64,000 nucleotides of DNA from positions 214,201-278,200 of the forward strand of contig FOIY01000003.1 of the NCBI GenBank assembly GCA_900111435.1, given 5' to 3'. The DNA is from Ruminococcaceae bacterium KH2T8 (lineage in GTDB: Bacteria > Bacillota > Clostridia > Saccharofermentanales > Saccharofermentanaceae). The notes beneath the pieces are model-generated. The model did no database searches and had not been told where the DNA came from. It saw only the letters and a program-made list of their open reading frames with translations. The position numbers were made by a program, and so were the translations under genes. Of this stretch, positions 34,327 to 42,919 are shown piece after piece (positions within the stretch are counted from its first letter, which is position 1; the number at the start of each line of letters is the position of its first letter).

Positions 34327-35097
34327 TCAGCTGATGTTATTTACTACTCCTATCGAGATATAGCCGTTCATGAGCGCATGCATGTCCGTGCCCTCAGTAG
34401 CATGGGATCTCTCGACCCAGTGGATCTTATATCTCTTGCCGCCTTCGGGGAGCTTTTCGACAGCATCATAAAGATCGACGAAAGCATCGCACATGTAGAC
34501 GCTGCAGTTCCACTTAATGCCCTTACATTCCTCTACCCTGCAGTCTGGGAAATTGACATTCACGACTACGCCCGGCTCGACGTGCGTCTTAGCAGGGTCC
34601 TCAGCCGCGCCCTCGCCGAGCAACTCTTCGAGAACCTGCGGCAAGTATTTATCTGTCACGATACGGTTATATCCGCCCTGCCTGGGATCGAGTAAGAATC
34701 CTTCCGAAAATGCGATCGCGGGATATCCGCAGCATGCAGCATCGAGAGCCGCACCTACAGTTCCCGAATACTGATTATCAGGTCCTGCGTTGTAGCCGTT
34801 ATTGATCCCCGAGAAAACAAGATCGGGAGGCTCGGGCATTATGTATTTGCATCCCAAGCGAAAGCAATCGGTCGGCATCCCCGAACACGAATATGCATGG
34901 ATGCCTTCGATGCCCCAGTGGACCGGATATACATCGAGGGGATCTCTGACCGTAAGGCTGTGCGATGAAGCGCTCCTTTCGCCGTCAGGTGCGACCACCC
35001 AGACTTCGCCGTACTTAAGTGTTGCCAGAGCAAGCCTTCTGATACCGTCAGAAGCAACTCCGTCATCGTTTACTATCAGTATCTTTTTTCTGTCCAT
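34327..35097 (-). CDS. surE: 5'/3'-nucleotidase SurE
   Basis: The 256-residue product has the SurE signature: KKILIVNDDGVASDGIRRLA at the N-terminus (metal-binding Asp pair), VWVVAPDGERSASSHSLTVRDPL, SGMPTDCFRLG and PDLVFSGINNGYNAGPDNQYSGTVGAALDAACCG. It dephosphorylates nucleoside monophosphates with a divalent metal. It follows the APH-type kinase gene by 9 nt and its weak ribosome site suggests coupling. Confidence 0.93.
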   Translation of the reverse strand: MDRKKILIVNDDGVASDGIRRLALATLKYGEVWVVAPDGERSASSHSLTVRDPLDVYPVHWGIEGIHAYSCSGMPTDCFRLGCKYIMPEPPDLVFSGINNGYNAGPDNQYSGTVGAALDAACCGYPAIAFSEGFLLDPRQGGYNRIVTDKYLPQVLEELLGEGAAEDPAKTHVEPGVVVNVNFPDCRVEECKGIKWNCSVYMCDAFVDLYDAVEKLPEGGKRYKIHWVERSHATEGTDMHALMNGYISIGVVNNIS

Positions 35098-35106
35098 ATC
35101 AGGTAA

Positions 35107-36000
35107 TTACACTCCCGAATTCCTTGCGTCGGTCATCATCTTATCGTATACTTCGCGGACCCTCTCCTCAGGGTTACCGTGAAGGAAATAGTGCCAGTAC
35201 ATAAATGTCGTTATGACATTAGCGGCATCGATATGTTTAAGGATCAGTTCGGGATCAGCTTTCTCGCCCGTGAGCTTTAGGGCCGCCTCCGAATACTTGG
35301 ATGCAAAGCTCTTCGGATCGATCTTTATCCCGTCGGCACTAAGCCTGCTCATGAAAAAGCTAAGATCCTCCGACTCGCCCGCGACCTTTACGCCCTGCCA
35401 GTCACAGATAAGAAGAGCCCTCGATCCGTCAGTAAGAAGATTTTCTCTATGGAAATCTCCGTGAGTCATAACGCACTTCTCAGTAGCGTGCCATGAAATG
35501 ATCTCATTTATCTTAGCTGCGACTTCCTCCAAAGGGCTCATATCGAATGCGCCCGGATGCTCGTCAAAGACGCTCTTCCATCCGTTAAGGCACTGCGAGA
35601 TCTCGTCATCCGTCATGAGCTTCATCTCATCATCCGCGCCCTTTAAGAATGAAGGAATCTCATCATAATGAATGTGCGCCAGAAGGTCCGCGATCCGATC
35701 GAGCATCTGATCATCTACATCGGTAAGCGCAGGCATATCATACTTTCGCATGAGGATCGTGATCTCATCTTCTGTCACTTCCGCGTCCATTATCTCCGGG
35801 ATATAACTACAACCCTTCTGAGACTTCTCCTGATAGAACAGAGCCTCCCTCGAATAGGTATCGAACTTATCACCTTCGAGTGCATCTCTTCGCACATGCT
35901 TTAAGATCATCTCGCCGTCGATCTCATATACATCAGCGCCGCTTTGACCGACCCTTATCTCCCTGACATTCCTGCCGCATAAAAATGCGTTAATATCCAT
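35107..36000 (-). CDS. APH/choline-kinase-family phosphotransferase
   Basis: The 297-residue product has the aminoglycoside-phosphotransferase fold motifs: QSGADVYEIDGEMILKH (nucleotide-binding strand with Lys), the catalytic loop CVMTHGDFHRENLLTDG (about 183; Asp, His, Asn) and LLICDWQGVKVAGESEDLSFFMSRL (metal-binding Asp about 206). Such genes phosphorylate antibiotics, choline, homoserine or sugars; sequence alone does not show resistance and the genomic context is housekeeping (surE, ACT protein). AAGGAG precedes ATG 36000. Confidence 0.85.
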   Translation of the reverse strand: MDINAFLCGRNVREIRVGQSGADVYEIDGEMILKHVRRDALEGDKFDTYSREALFYQEKSQKGCSYIPEIMDAEVTEDEITILMRKYDMPALTDVDDQMLDRIADLLAHIHYDEIPSFLKGADDEMKLMTDDEISQCLNGWKSVFDEHPGAFDMSPLEEVAAKINEIISWHATEKCVMTHGDFHRENLLTDGSRALLICDWQGVKVAGESEDLSFFMSRLSADGIKIDPKSFASKYSEAALKLTGEKADPELILKHIDAANVITTFMYWHYFLHGNPEERVREVYDKMMTDARNSGV

Positions 36001-36011
36001 CCGCCGACTCC

Positions 36012-36380
36012 TTATTCGCTTATCTCATATCCCGCTTCGGCGAGTACCGTCATCGCGAGATCAAAGTTCTCTTTCTTTACGAGGATGTAGTCGGTATTAT
36101 AGGTCGATACGGCAAAGATACCGATCTTATTTTCCGCCAGGATCGAGGAGATCTTCGAAAGGATCCCGATGAGTGAAAAGTCCAGCACGCCTTCTATCCT
36201 GAAGCCGCGCCATCCGTCATCTCTTTCGATCGTATTTGAAGGTGCATCTTCCGTCTTGCAGACAAGCGAGATCTCTTCGTCCGTCTTACCGAGAAAGAAG
36301 AATTCACGGCTCAGATCGACCGCCGAAACATCTTCCAATTTACATAACGTGATATCAAAAACAAGTTTCTTAAGTTTCAT
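36012..36380 (-). CDS. ACT-domain protein (CASTOR/ACT_7 type), probably leaderless
   Basis: The 122-residue product has a short N-terminal beta-rich part (KLVFDITLCKLEDVSAVDLSREFFFLGKTDEEISLVC) and a C-terminal ACT domain (GWRGFRIEGVLDFSLIGILSKISSILAENKIGIFAVSTYNTDYILVKKENFDLA). Proteins of this kind bind amino acids and occur in bacteria as stand-alone sensors of unknown role. No ribosome site precedes ATG 36380; instead TGCTATAAT (36396-36388) ends only 7 nt upstream, so the mRNA probably starts at or just before the AUG. Confidence 0.8.
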   Translation of the reverse strand: MKLKKLVFDITLCKLEDVSAVDLSREFFFLGKTDEEISLVCKTEDAPSNTIERDDGWRGFRIEGVLDFSLIGILSKISSILAENKIGIFAVSTYNTDYILVKKENFDLAMTVLAEAGYEISE

Positions 36381-36387
36381 ACTGCAT

Positions 36388-36396
36388 ATTATAGCA
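36388..36396 (-). promoter_or_regulatory. Extended -10 placed for a leaderless mRNA
   Basis: Reading leftwards, TGCTATAAT is followed by 7 nt and then ATG. With a usual 6-8-nt distance from -10 to the start of transcription, the transcript would begin at about 36381-36380. Confidence 0.55.
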
Positions 36397-36415
36397 TTAT
36401 GAAACGCACAATAAG

Positions 36416-38341
36416 TCAGACCTGACCCTTATGTTCTCTCTTTTGCTCATACATCGCAGTATCGGCGATCTTCAAGTACTCCTCAAAGACTTTCTGCAGA
36501 TCTTGATCGCCGTCACCGGAGGGGATCTCGATATGCGTACCGACGCTTATGTTGATCGGATATTCCTTCTTATCCTGAGACCTCCTGCTTTCGATAAAGC
36601 TTCGAACATTATCGATATAAGTGGTGACTTTCGCCTCGTCGTAATTCTTCGCGATGACTACGAATTCGTCGCCGCCCGACCTCGTGCAGAGCTCATCATC
36701 GCCGGCAGCAGAAGTCAGCGCATCGGCTATCGTCTTGATGCTGTAGTCGCCCTCGGTATGACCATAGTTATCGTTTATGACCTTCAAGTCATCCATATCA
36801 AAGAGCATGACCGCGAGGCCTTTCTTATTTCGAAGGCTATCGTTATAGTACCGCTCAAAATATATCTCCAGGCCGCGCCTGTTATAGATGCCGGTCAGGA
36901 CATCCTTGTTGTAGAGCGCCTCGAGTCTTTCGACGGTATTTTTCAGGTCTCTTCTGATCCTCTGATTCTCGAGCATCACGGCGAGGTCAACTAACCATGA
37001 CTGCATCGACTCCTGCTCACGCATGATCGATTCGGGTGATACGATCAGATAACCCATGTAGTACTGAAGATGGTGGATCGTAAAGATATAGTACGGATAC
37101 GGATCGTCAAGCATATCACGCGGCAGGATATCCTTCTTCCGGAAGGTCATCTGAGGTACTTCATCGTTACCCCTAAATCCCGTGACAACCGTCATCTCTT
37201 CATCGACCTTCGAGTACTCCTCGCCGACTACTCTCTGCTTATCCCAATCAGGTGCAAGGCACATGAGCATATCCTTAAATCCGGTCGCACTTCTGGCATT
37301 CTTTCCTATGCTCCTGAAGCAGTCCTCGAGAGTCTCCGCATCAGATACGCCGAGCATGAGATTAGTCGTAGACTGCGATACATTTGTGGTAGTCTTGAGC
37401 CTTCGAAGGAACTTATCCCTGACATCGTCAATGTTATCCGCCGTCATAGACTTACAGCCGCAGGACTGGTTGATCATGAGATCTCCCATGATGTGAACGG
37501 TATCGGGCATCTCCTCGCCTTCCCATCTGCTTATCAGGTAATTGACGGCTTCGTAACCCGCATTATAGAAAGGCTGTCTCGAAGTCGTGAGCGACGGATA
37601 TCCGTTGATCGCATCATCGACTCCGTCATAACCCGTAACGAGCATATCGTCAGGCACGATTATTCCTCTTGCCTTACATGCATTTATAAGACCTATCGCC
37701 GAATAGTCATTGGCACAACATACTGCATCGGGAAGCTTCTTTCCGCGCTTTGCGCAATCCTCCATGATATAGTCGAGGGCGGCTTCACCGCAGTCACGCC
37801 ATAGGTTGCCGTAATAGACCTTGTTCTCTTCAAACGGGATACCGTGCTTTAGAAGGACGCTCTTATATGACTCGATCCTCTCTGCGGTATAGATCTTGTC
37901 GGAAAGACCTGCGAGATGATAGATGTCGCGGCAGCCGTGACGCACGATCAGGTGCTCTACGGTCTCACCGTATGACCTCATCTCATCGCAGCAGATGTTA
38001 TGGAGATCATCGTCAAAGCCGCCGATATTTACCACGGGGATCTTCGCACTTCGAGCGATCTCATTTACCCTCTGCTTCGCTCTCGCGCCGAAAAAAGTCT
38101 GCATCTTTATTATTCCGTCAAAATCATCAAGATCGGGAATATCAAAAGCGATCGAATCGCCCTCATCGTATCTCGAGAACTCCTCGAAATCCCTGCTCGA
38201 ATATGAGTCGCTGAAGCTCGCAAAGAAGATGACCTTCACGCCACGATCAAGAGCCGCTGCCTTGATACCCTTTTGCATAAGGCCCGACATCGGCTCATAA
38301 ACATGAGATGTAAATACGGCGATCTTCCTTCTTTTGCCCAC
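36416..38341 (-). CDS. LacI-type sensor domain fused to GGDEF diguanylate cyclase
   Basis: GTG 38341 is chosen because GGAGG lies 6 nt upstream; an ATG at 38362 lacks a site. The 641-residue product has no signal peptide, membrane segment or helix-turn-helix. Residues about 1-290 form a LacI/GalR-type periplasmic-binding fold (KIAVFTSHVYEPMSGLMQKGI, GIIKMQTFFG, PVVNIGGFDDD, PDAVCCANDYSAIGLINACKARGIIVPDDMLVTGYDG, SLTTSRQPFYNAGYEAVNYLI). A linker with GAF-like traits follows, then GGDEF (LTGIYNRRGLEIYF; SGGDEFVVIAKN at about 553). It should link a cytoplasmic sugar-like ligand to c-di-GMP synthesis. A paralogue is at 49201. Confidence 0.88.
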   Translation of the reverse strand: MGKRRKIAVFTSHVYEPMSGLMQKGIKAAALDRGVKVIFFASFSDSYSSRDFEEFSRYDEGDSIAFDIPDLDDFDGIIKMQTFFGARAKQRVNEIARSAKIPVVNIGGFDDDLHNICCDEMRSYGETVEHLIVRHGCRDIYHLAGLSDKIYTAERIESYKSVLLKHGIPFEENKVYYGNLWRDCGEAALDYIMEDCAKRGKKLPDAVCCANDYSAIGLINACKARGIIVPDDMLVTGYDGVDDAINGYPSLTTSRQPFYNAGYEAVNYLISRWEGEEMPDTVHIMGDLMINQSCGCKSMTADNIDDVRDKFLRRLKTTTNVSQSTTNLMLGVSDAETLEDCFRSIGKNARSATGFKDMLMCLAPDWDKQRVVGEEYSKVDEEMTVVTGFRGNDEVPQMTFRKKDILPRDMLDDPYPYYIFTIHHLQYYMGYLIVSPESIMREQESMQSWLVDLAVMLENQRIRRDLKNTVERLEALYNKDVLTGIYNRRGLEIYFERYYNDSLRNKKGLAVMLFDMDDLKVINDNYGHTEGDYSIKTIADALTSAAGDDELCTRSGGDEFVVIAKNYDEAKVTTYIDNVRSFIESRRSQDKKEYPINISVGTHIEIPSGDGDQDLQKVFEEYLKIADTAMYEQKREHKGQV

Positions 38342-38363
38342 AGGCGACCTCCAACTCAGCATA

Positions 38364-38389
38364 GGAATACAATTACATTATAGTATTCC
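38364..38389. promoter_or_regulatory. Promoter region with inverted repeat GGAATAC/GTATTCC
   Basis: A 7-bp perfect inverted repeat (38364-38370 and 38383-38389) encloses ATTATA (38377-38382), which is TATAAT on the leftward strand and 36 nt before the GTG start of the sensor-cyclase gene. It may be an operator over the -10. Confidence 0.4.
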
Positions 38390-38453
38390 CGATGCCCGAC
38401 TTGGATTAATTCTGTGTTAACTATATGAAAACAGGCGCTGTCCTGCCGCCCCA

Positions 38454-38855
38454 TCAGCCTCCGGGGCCGTACCCGTACGCGACACGGTCTACGATCCCCT
38501 CACTGTCAAAATGCATCCAGTAACCGCGCTCGCCGTCCATGTAATAGCACGCGTTGTTGCCCTTCACGACATCTACGGGACCGTACTTTTCTTCGACATC
38601 GGTGATCGAATGACCGACGACAGCCCAGTCGTTATATCTGATCGTCGTCTTGTGCGAAGAAGCAAAAAGGAAAAATCCTCCGAGGAGAATAAGGTTCACG
38701 AACATATATCCTACGGGCGCCTTCATGCTCTTACCGATTATCTTATTTACGACGATCGCAACAAGAGAGATAAGGAGCGATACCATTATCCCCAGAAAGC
38801 AAAAGACCTCTATCAGGATCTCGTCCGTAAGTTCCATATCAAGTAACATTGCCAT
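38454..38855 (-). CDS. Small membrane protein with BamE/SmpA-like tail
   Basis: The 133-residue product has two membrane segments (about 12-40 and 48-66) and a C-terminal soluble part (WAVVGHSITDVEEKYGPVDVVKGNNACYYMDGERGYWMHFDSEGIVDRVAYGYG) that follows the SmpA/BamE-like pattern (G-x-S-x-x-x-V-x-x-x-x-G-x-P). In Gram-positives such domains occur on exported proteins of unknown function. No ribosome site precedes ATG 38855; a TATACT -10 (38867-38862) ends 6 nt before it, suggesting another leaderless transcript. Confidence 0.6.
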   Translation of the reverse strand: MAMLLDMELTDEILIEVFCFLGIMVSLLISLVAIVVNKIIGKSMKAPVGYMFVNLILLGGFFLFASSHKTTIRYNDWAVVGHSITDVEEKYGPVDVVKGNNACYYMDGERGYWMHFDSEGIVDRVAYGYGPGG

Positions 38856-38861
38856 GGACTC

Positions 38862-38867
38862 AGTATA
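38862..38867 (-). promoter_or_regulatory. -10 element placed for a leaderless mRNA
   Basis: TATACT on the leftward strand is followed by 6 nt and ATG 38855. No matching -35 at 17 nt is seen, so confidence is modest. Confidence 0.35.
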
Positions 38868-38929
38868 GCCGTCTTTCGAGATAGCATCTCGGCAAAAATC
38901 GGGCAGGCACTACTTCAAGCCGCCTCCCG

Positions 38930-39679
38930 TCAGTCCTTCGGTATCTGCGCCGCCTGCTCCTTATACCTGTAGGAAGCTCCGCCGTGGCCGCTGACATAAC
39001 CTTCCACAAAGTCTTTGAAATCAGAAAAGCTGCACCAGTAATACCACGGATCCGAGCCTGACTTTCGAACCTGCTCGAAAGTCTCCCTGTCCAGATCAAG
39101 ATCAGCATATGAGATCACGTAGAGCTTCTCCCATCTGTTGCTCAAAGGCTCATAGAAAGTGAAGTTATTCAGGAAATCCTCTTTGGTGATCACATATATC
39201 TTGAGCGAGTCACCGGTCAGGATCCCCTTGTCCTTCAGAAGATTATAGATATAGTTGAGCTTGCTCTCATCAGGATCCTGATTAAAGAACACGCCGCCAT
39301 CGTGATAAAGCCTGTTCATGGCCTTCCCATCCGTCATCGGCTCGATCGCGACCTTCTTATACCCCTCGGGGTCATTCAGGTAATATCTGGCATTCGGGAA
39401 CTTAAAGAGCGGCTTGGCCTTATGGTCGGCGATCCAAAAGATCCTCCAATACCAGAAAAAGTTCAAAGCAAAGCAGGCAGCGATCAACATGATCTTCTGA
39501 ACGGGAGTATCCGGTCTATCAGCCAGGATCACAAACGCAACACAGGATAGGATAAGCGGCAATGTCAGCCAGATCATCACCAGGACGGCGAAAACTATCT
39601 CTGATCGGGTATTATTGTCCGCAAAAGGAAACTCGTAGTAGGGTTTCTTCTTATCGAGATTTTTTGTCATAGCACCCAC
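38930..39679 (-). CDS. Uncharacterised membrane protein
   Basis: The 249-residue product (or 246 if the ATG at 39670 is used) has two or three membrane segments between about 28 and 90, rich in aromatic residues (LNFFWYWRIFWIAD), and a soluble C-terminal region of about 150 residues (SLKIYVITKEDFLNNFTFYEPLSNRWEKLYVISYADLDLDRETF) ending in a Gly/Tyr/Lys-rich tail. I do not recognise the family. An extended -10 promoter lies at 39731-39739. Confidence 0.6.
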   Translation of the reverse strand: MGAMTKNLDKKKPYYEFPFADNNTRSEIVFAVLVMIWLTLPLILSCVAFVILADRPDTPVQKIMLIAACFALNFFWYWRIFWIADHKAKPLFKFPNARYYLNDPEGYKKVAIEPMTDGKAMNRLYHDGGVFFNQDPDESKLNYIYNLLKDKGILTGDSLKIYVITKEDFLNNFTFYEPLSNRWEKLYVISYADLDLDRETFEQVRKSGSDPWYYWCSFSDFKDFVEGYVSGHGGASYRYKEQAAQIPKD

Positions 39680-39730
39680 ATGAAAACGCGCATTTTGCGC
39701 ATGAAATCGATCAAAAAAGGTTACTTTGTC

Positions 39731-39739
39731 ATTATAACA
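39731..39739 (-). promoter_or_regulatory. Extended -10 promoter (TGTTATAAT)
   Basis: Reading leftwards, TGTTATAAT lies about 50 nt ahead of the membrane-protein start at 39679. Confidence 0.5.
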
Positions 39740-39825
39740 CTACTTTTGATCAATTCTTTGTTTGCACCGCGGCTCTTTGAGTGTTACCATTTTCATGTGA
39801 ATAAATATATATTCTTGAGGTGAAT

Positions 39826-40809
39826 ATGAAAAAGAACGAAAGAAAAGAGCTTGTCACCAACATCTACACGGCAGACCCTTCTGCACATGTATTCAACGGC
39901 AAGATCTATATCTACCCCTCTCATGACGAAGACCTTGATATCCCTGAGGATGACGACGGTGAGCAGTATGTCATGAAGGACTATCACATCCTTTCCATGG
40001 ATTCCCTTGACAGCGAGTGCGTGGATAACGGAGTTGCGATCAGCGAGACAGACATTCCCTGGGTAAGCAGACAGCTTTGGGCACCCGATGCTGTTGCAGT
40101 AAACGGCAAGTACTATCTCGTATTCCCCGCTAAGGACAAGAACGACATCTTCAGGATCGGTGTTGCCGAGTCTGATTCACCCGTTGGTCCTTTCAAGGCT
40201 CACGAGAACTACGTTCAGGGCAGCTACAGCATCGACCCTGCAGTCCTCCTCGACGATGACGGCAAGATCTTCTGCTACTACGGCGGTCTCTGGGGCGGTC
40301 AGCTCGAGATGTGGCAGTCCGGCAAGTTCAATCCCGACGAGCACAGACCCGAAGGTGATGAGAAGGCTTTAGGACCCATGTTCGCTCAGTTCAGCCAGGA
40401 CATGAAGACTTTCGTAACAGAGCCTAAGATGATCACTATCCTCGACGAGAACGGTGAGCCCCTCAAGGCTAAGGACGAAGACCGTCGTTACTTCGAAGGT
40501 CCCTGGATGCACAAGTTCAACGGTAAGTACTATCTTTCCTACTCCACAGGTACGACTCACTACCTCTGCTACGCAGAAAGTGACAAGCCCGAGGGTCCCT
40601 TCACATACAAGGGAAGGATCATGGAGCCCGTTATCGGTTGGACAACTCACCACTCTATCGTAGAGATCGAGGGCGAGTGGTATCTCTTCTATCACGATGC
40701 TAAGCTCTCCGGCGGATGCTCACACAAGAGATGCGTTAAGTTCACAAAGCTCAACATCGCAGCTGACGGAACAATCGAGACCATCCACCCTTACGATCAC
40801 GAGAAGTGA
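39826..40809 (+). CDS. GH43 glycosidase
   Basis: ATG 39826 follows GAGGTG; a GTG at 39820 overlaps that site and is rejected. The 327-residue product lacks a signal peptide. GH43 catalytic residues are visible: base Asp in VTNIYTADPSAHVFNGKIYIYPSHD (about 18), Asp in YSIDPAVLLDDDGKIFCYYGG (about 139) and acid Glu in RRYFEGPWMHKFNGKYYLSYS (about 223), then TTHHSIVEIEGEWYLFYHDAKLSGG. Codon use is strongly biased to GGC/GAC/ATC-type codons, as in well-expressed genes. It probably works with GH43 at 31668 and the GH27 enzyme on imported plant oligosaccharides. Confidence 0.9.
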   Translation: MKKNERKELVTNIYTADPSAHVFNGKIYIYPSHDEDLDIPEDDDGEQYVMKDYHILSMDSLDSECVDNGVAISETDIPWVSRQLWAPDAVAVNGKYYLVFPAKDKNDIFRIGVAESDSPVGPFKAHENYVQGSYSIDPAVLLDDDGKIFCYYGGLWGGQLEMWQSGKFNPDEHRPEGDEKALGPMFAQFSQDMKTFVTEPKMITILDENGEPLKAKDEDRRYFEGPWMHKFNGKYYLSYSTGTTHYLCYAESDKPEGPFTYKGRIMEPVIGWTTHHSIVEIEGEWYLFYHDAKLSGGCSHKRCVKFTKLNIAADGTIETIHPYDHEK

Positions 40810-40841
40810 TAAGCTGAAGTAATCAAGTATTGCTACATAGG

Positions 40842-40868
40842 CACCCCGGCCGCGGTCGGGGTGTTTTT
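40842..40868 (+). terminator. Terminator after GH43
   Basis: CACCCCG-8 nt-CGGGGTG followed by TTTTT. Confidence 0.88.
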
Positions 40869-40968
40869 GTGTGTATTGAATTCGTGTTTTTTTTGAAGGG
40901 CGCGCGTGGCGGACACAACGCAGACCGGCTGCAGTAGTGGTTAACGCGGAAGCAGGATTCGCAGAATT

Positions 40969-41067
40969 GGTCACCGGAAGGCTCTCTCAGTGACCAATTT
41001 GGTGAATATCGGGCAAAAGTCACGAAAATGGTCACCGGCGAAGGTCCCGGGTGACCGATTTGGTGAC
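40969..41067. repeat. 61-nt periodic palindromic array (GGTGAC family, copy B)
   Basis: The block has a half-arm GGTCACC (40969-40975), a 13-nt linker, a 17-nt arm AGTGACCAATTTGGTGA (40989-41005), a 14-nt loop, TCACGAAAATGGTCACC (41020-41036), a 13-nt linker and another arm GGTGACCGATTTGGTGAC (41050-41067). Arm starts at 40989 and 41050 are 61 nt apart, as at 20723-20862. Linkers differ between loci while arms are conserved. Flanking sequence in the 40810-41252 spacer, apart from the two terminators, shows nothing I can assign. Confidence 0.9.
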
Positions 41068-41211
41068 TCTCGGCGGCGAGCAGCACATTTGCGAAACGCA
41101 AACTGTGGAAATATCATCGTCCGGTTCACACAAACTCATAAATAGCCATTTCTGTGAACCGTCGCTCATTCAACCCACCATAATGCAAAGGTGGCACACC
41201 AATTCGCGCAT

Positions 41212-41244
41212 AAGAAAAGACCTCCGAGATCACTCGGAGGTCTT
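41212..41244 (-). terminator. Terminator of the FecR-domain gene
   Basis: AAGACCTCCGAG-ATCA-CTCGGAGGTCTT is a perfect 12-bp stem. On the leftward strand it is followed by TTCTTA, 9 nt after the stop codon. Confidence 0.85.
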
Positions 41245-41252
41245 GGTAGAGC

Positions 41253-42734
41253 TTAACCTATATAACCGTCAGCATCATATCCGCCGGGCGCGTAGTAGAG
41301 CACCTTTTGACCATCACTATTTACATAATAGTAAGCAGGATCGTCACCTACATATCCAGGATACTCACCATGATACGCAGTACTGTAAAGAGTTATCCAA
41401 TCGCCGTTCATATATCCCAAATACTGGTGCGCCAATTCAGCAGTTGCAGCACCTCGTTCAACATGCTCCACGATGTACAGGCCATGTACGTCATCCCATA
41501 CCGTCTGCGTCTCAAAGCCTTCCGGTATGTACTCAGGGCCACCGCCCTCCATTGAAGGCTCTGTTACCTCCGAAGGATCCGTTTCCTCAGTAGGGTCTGT
41601 CTCCTCGGTGGGATCTGTCTCTTCCGCAGGATCGGTCTCTTCAGCAGGATCCGTCGGCTCCGTGGGCGCCGGCGTCGGTGTTGTTGTCGGCGTAGGAGAA
41701 GGCGTTACCGTCGGAGTAGCCGTAGGAGTCGGCACGGGTGTAGGTGCCGTAGTCGGATCAGGTGCGGGAGTCGGCGTAGGAGTTGCCGAAGGTGCGCCTG
41801 TCGGATCAGGTGTCGAACCGCCTCCGCCGCCTGAAGGTGCAGGCGTAGGTGTAGGGGTCGCGCTGCCGGGTCTAGGTGTAACCGAAGGAGTCGGCGTTGG
41901 AGTCGCAGTCGACCTCGGAGTCGGTGTAGGAGTTGCAGTAGGTGTCAAAGTAGGCGTAGGATCTGCATCGTCAACGACCTCGATGATCAGATTGCCGTTA
42001 GCTATGAGATCGGGATCCCAGCCTGCATCTTCGCAGACCTTGTTAAGGAGATCTTCGTCCTCAAGTACCATCGCTCTTGCGAATTCAGGGATATCGGCTT
42101 CGGTGAACTCCTCGAGCTCGAACATGATGGAGTCAACATCTCTGTCATTATAAAGATATACGCGGACATTTTGTCCTGCCGTAACATATACTTCCTTTTT
42201 CTCACCCGTAACGGGATTGGTACCTACGATATGTACCTTACCGTCAGTAAGAAGAAGGCACTCATGACCTTCGCTGTCTACATATACATAGCCGGAAGTT
42301 CCTCTGATACCAACGACCATCGTCGATGTCCTGACGTCGAAAGTCTCGTCTTCTTCCAAAGGCTTATCAACCTCGAAGAAGATTCCGCCCTCGGTCAGGT
42401 TGAGCTCCAGCTTGTTGCCTGCCTTCTTGAACTCGGCGCGGCTGTTTTCCTGAAGCGTAACGACCTTGTGGTCATCAAGTCCGATCGACGCAAGGCTCTT
42501 GGCAGCGGTATTAACTGCCTCGCCGCTTCCGAACCTCATATTGTCCGTGATCGGCTTTTCATTACCGTTCGCATCTTCGACTGTAACAGTACCTTCGATG
42601 CGCAGTATCCTCATTGTAGTTGCGTAATAACCTCGCGAAAAGATGATCGCCAATACGGCGCCTATTATCACGAGCCCCAAAACACCGAATATCACTATCT
42701 TCTTGATATTCGACATACTCCTGAATCGTTCCAT
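41253..42734 (-). CDS. FecR-domain membrane protein with long Pro/Thr-rich stalk
   Basis: The 493-residue product (ATG 42734, AGGGG site) has one N-terminal membrane anchor ([20 protein letters not shown], about 12-31). A FecR domain follows at about 45-180 ([62 protein letters not shown]). Residues about 260-375 are dominated by TPTPTP/TPTAT repeats and a Gly5 break, then acidic DPTEETDP repeats. The C-terminal 100 residues are Tyr/Gly-rich ([24 protein letters not shown]). The stalk suggests spanning the cell wall. There is no sigma factor next to it, so a role in classical Fec signalling is not supported. Confidence 0.82.
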   Translation of the reverse strand: MERFRSMSNIKKIVIFGVLGLVIIGAVLAIIFSRGYYATTMRILRIEGTVTVEDANGNEKPITDNMRFGSGEAVNTAAKSLASIGLDDHKVVTLQENSRAEFKKAGNKLELNLTEGGIFFEVDKPLEEDETFDVRTSTMVVGIRGTSGYVYVDSEGHECLLLTDGKVHIVGTNPVTGEKKEVYVTAGQNVRVYLYNDRDVDSIMFELEEFTEADIPEFARAMVLEDEDLLNKVCEDAGWDPDLIANGNLIIEVVDDADPTPTLTPTATPTPTPRSTATPTPTPSVTPRPGSATPTPTPAPSGGGGGSTPDPTGAPSATPTPTPAPDPTTAPTPVPTPTATPTVTPSPTPTTTPTPAPTEPTDPAEETDPAEETDPTEETDPTEETDPSEVTEPSMEGGGPEYIPEGFETQTVWDDVHGLYIVEHVERGAATAELAHQYLGYMNGDWITLYSTAYHGEYPGYVGDDPAYYYVNSDGQKVLYYAPGGYDADGYIG

Positions 42735-42919
42735 CGGATCACCCCTGTGAACACTCTATAAGCCATAACTCCCAACACCCGTATAATAACATATATAAAA
42801 ATACTTTTATGCAGGTTAGCAAATATTATATATAACGCGGATTATACAAGTAATTAACGGGACCCGAGGCCCGGATCAAAGGTCAAAACAGCTCAGCCAA
42901 AAGCGATCCTAAGGAAACC

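Noticed and set aside
35107-36000. APH-family gene as an antibiotic-resistance gene
   Set aside because: The fold is shared with choline and other small-molecule kinases and the neighbours are housekeeping genes; no mobile-element signs.
39001-39550. Antisense and alternate-frame ORFs over many genes, for example 13039-13611 and 16984-17853
   Set aside because: They lie opposite strongly supported genes (EAL protein, amidase), have no domains, and reflect low stop frequency opposite GAT/ATC-rich codons.
20723-41067. GGTGAC arrays as CRISPR repeats
   Set aside because: Repeats alternate in orientation, spacers are only 13-14 nt and partly similar to each other, and no cas genes are present.
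41253-42734. FecR-domain protein as part of a FecIRA signalling system
   Set aside because: No sigma factor or TonB-type gene is nearby, and the protein has an inside-out single anchor and a long wall-spanning stalk.
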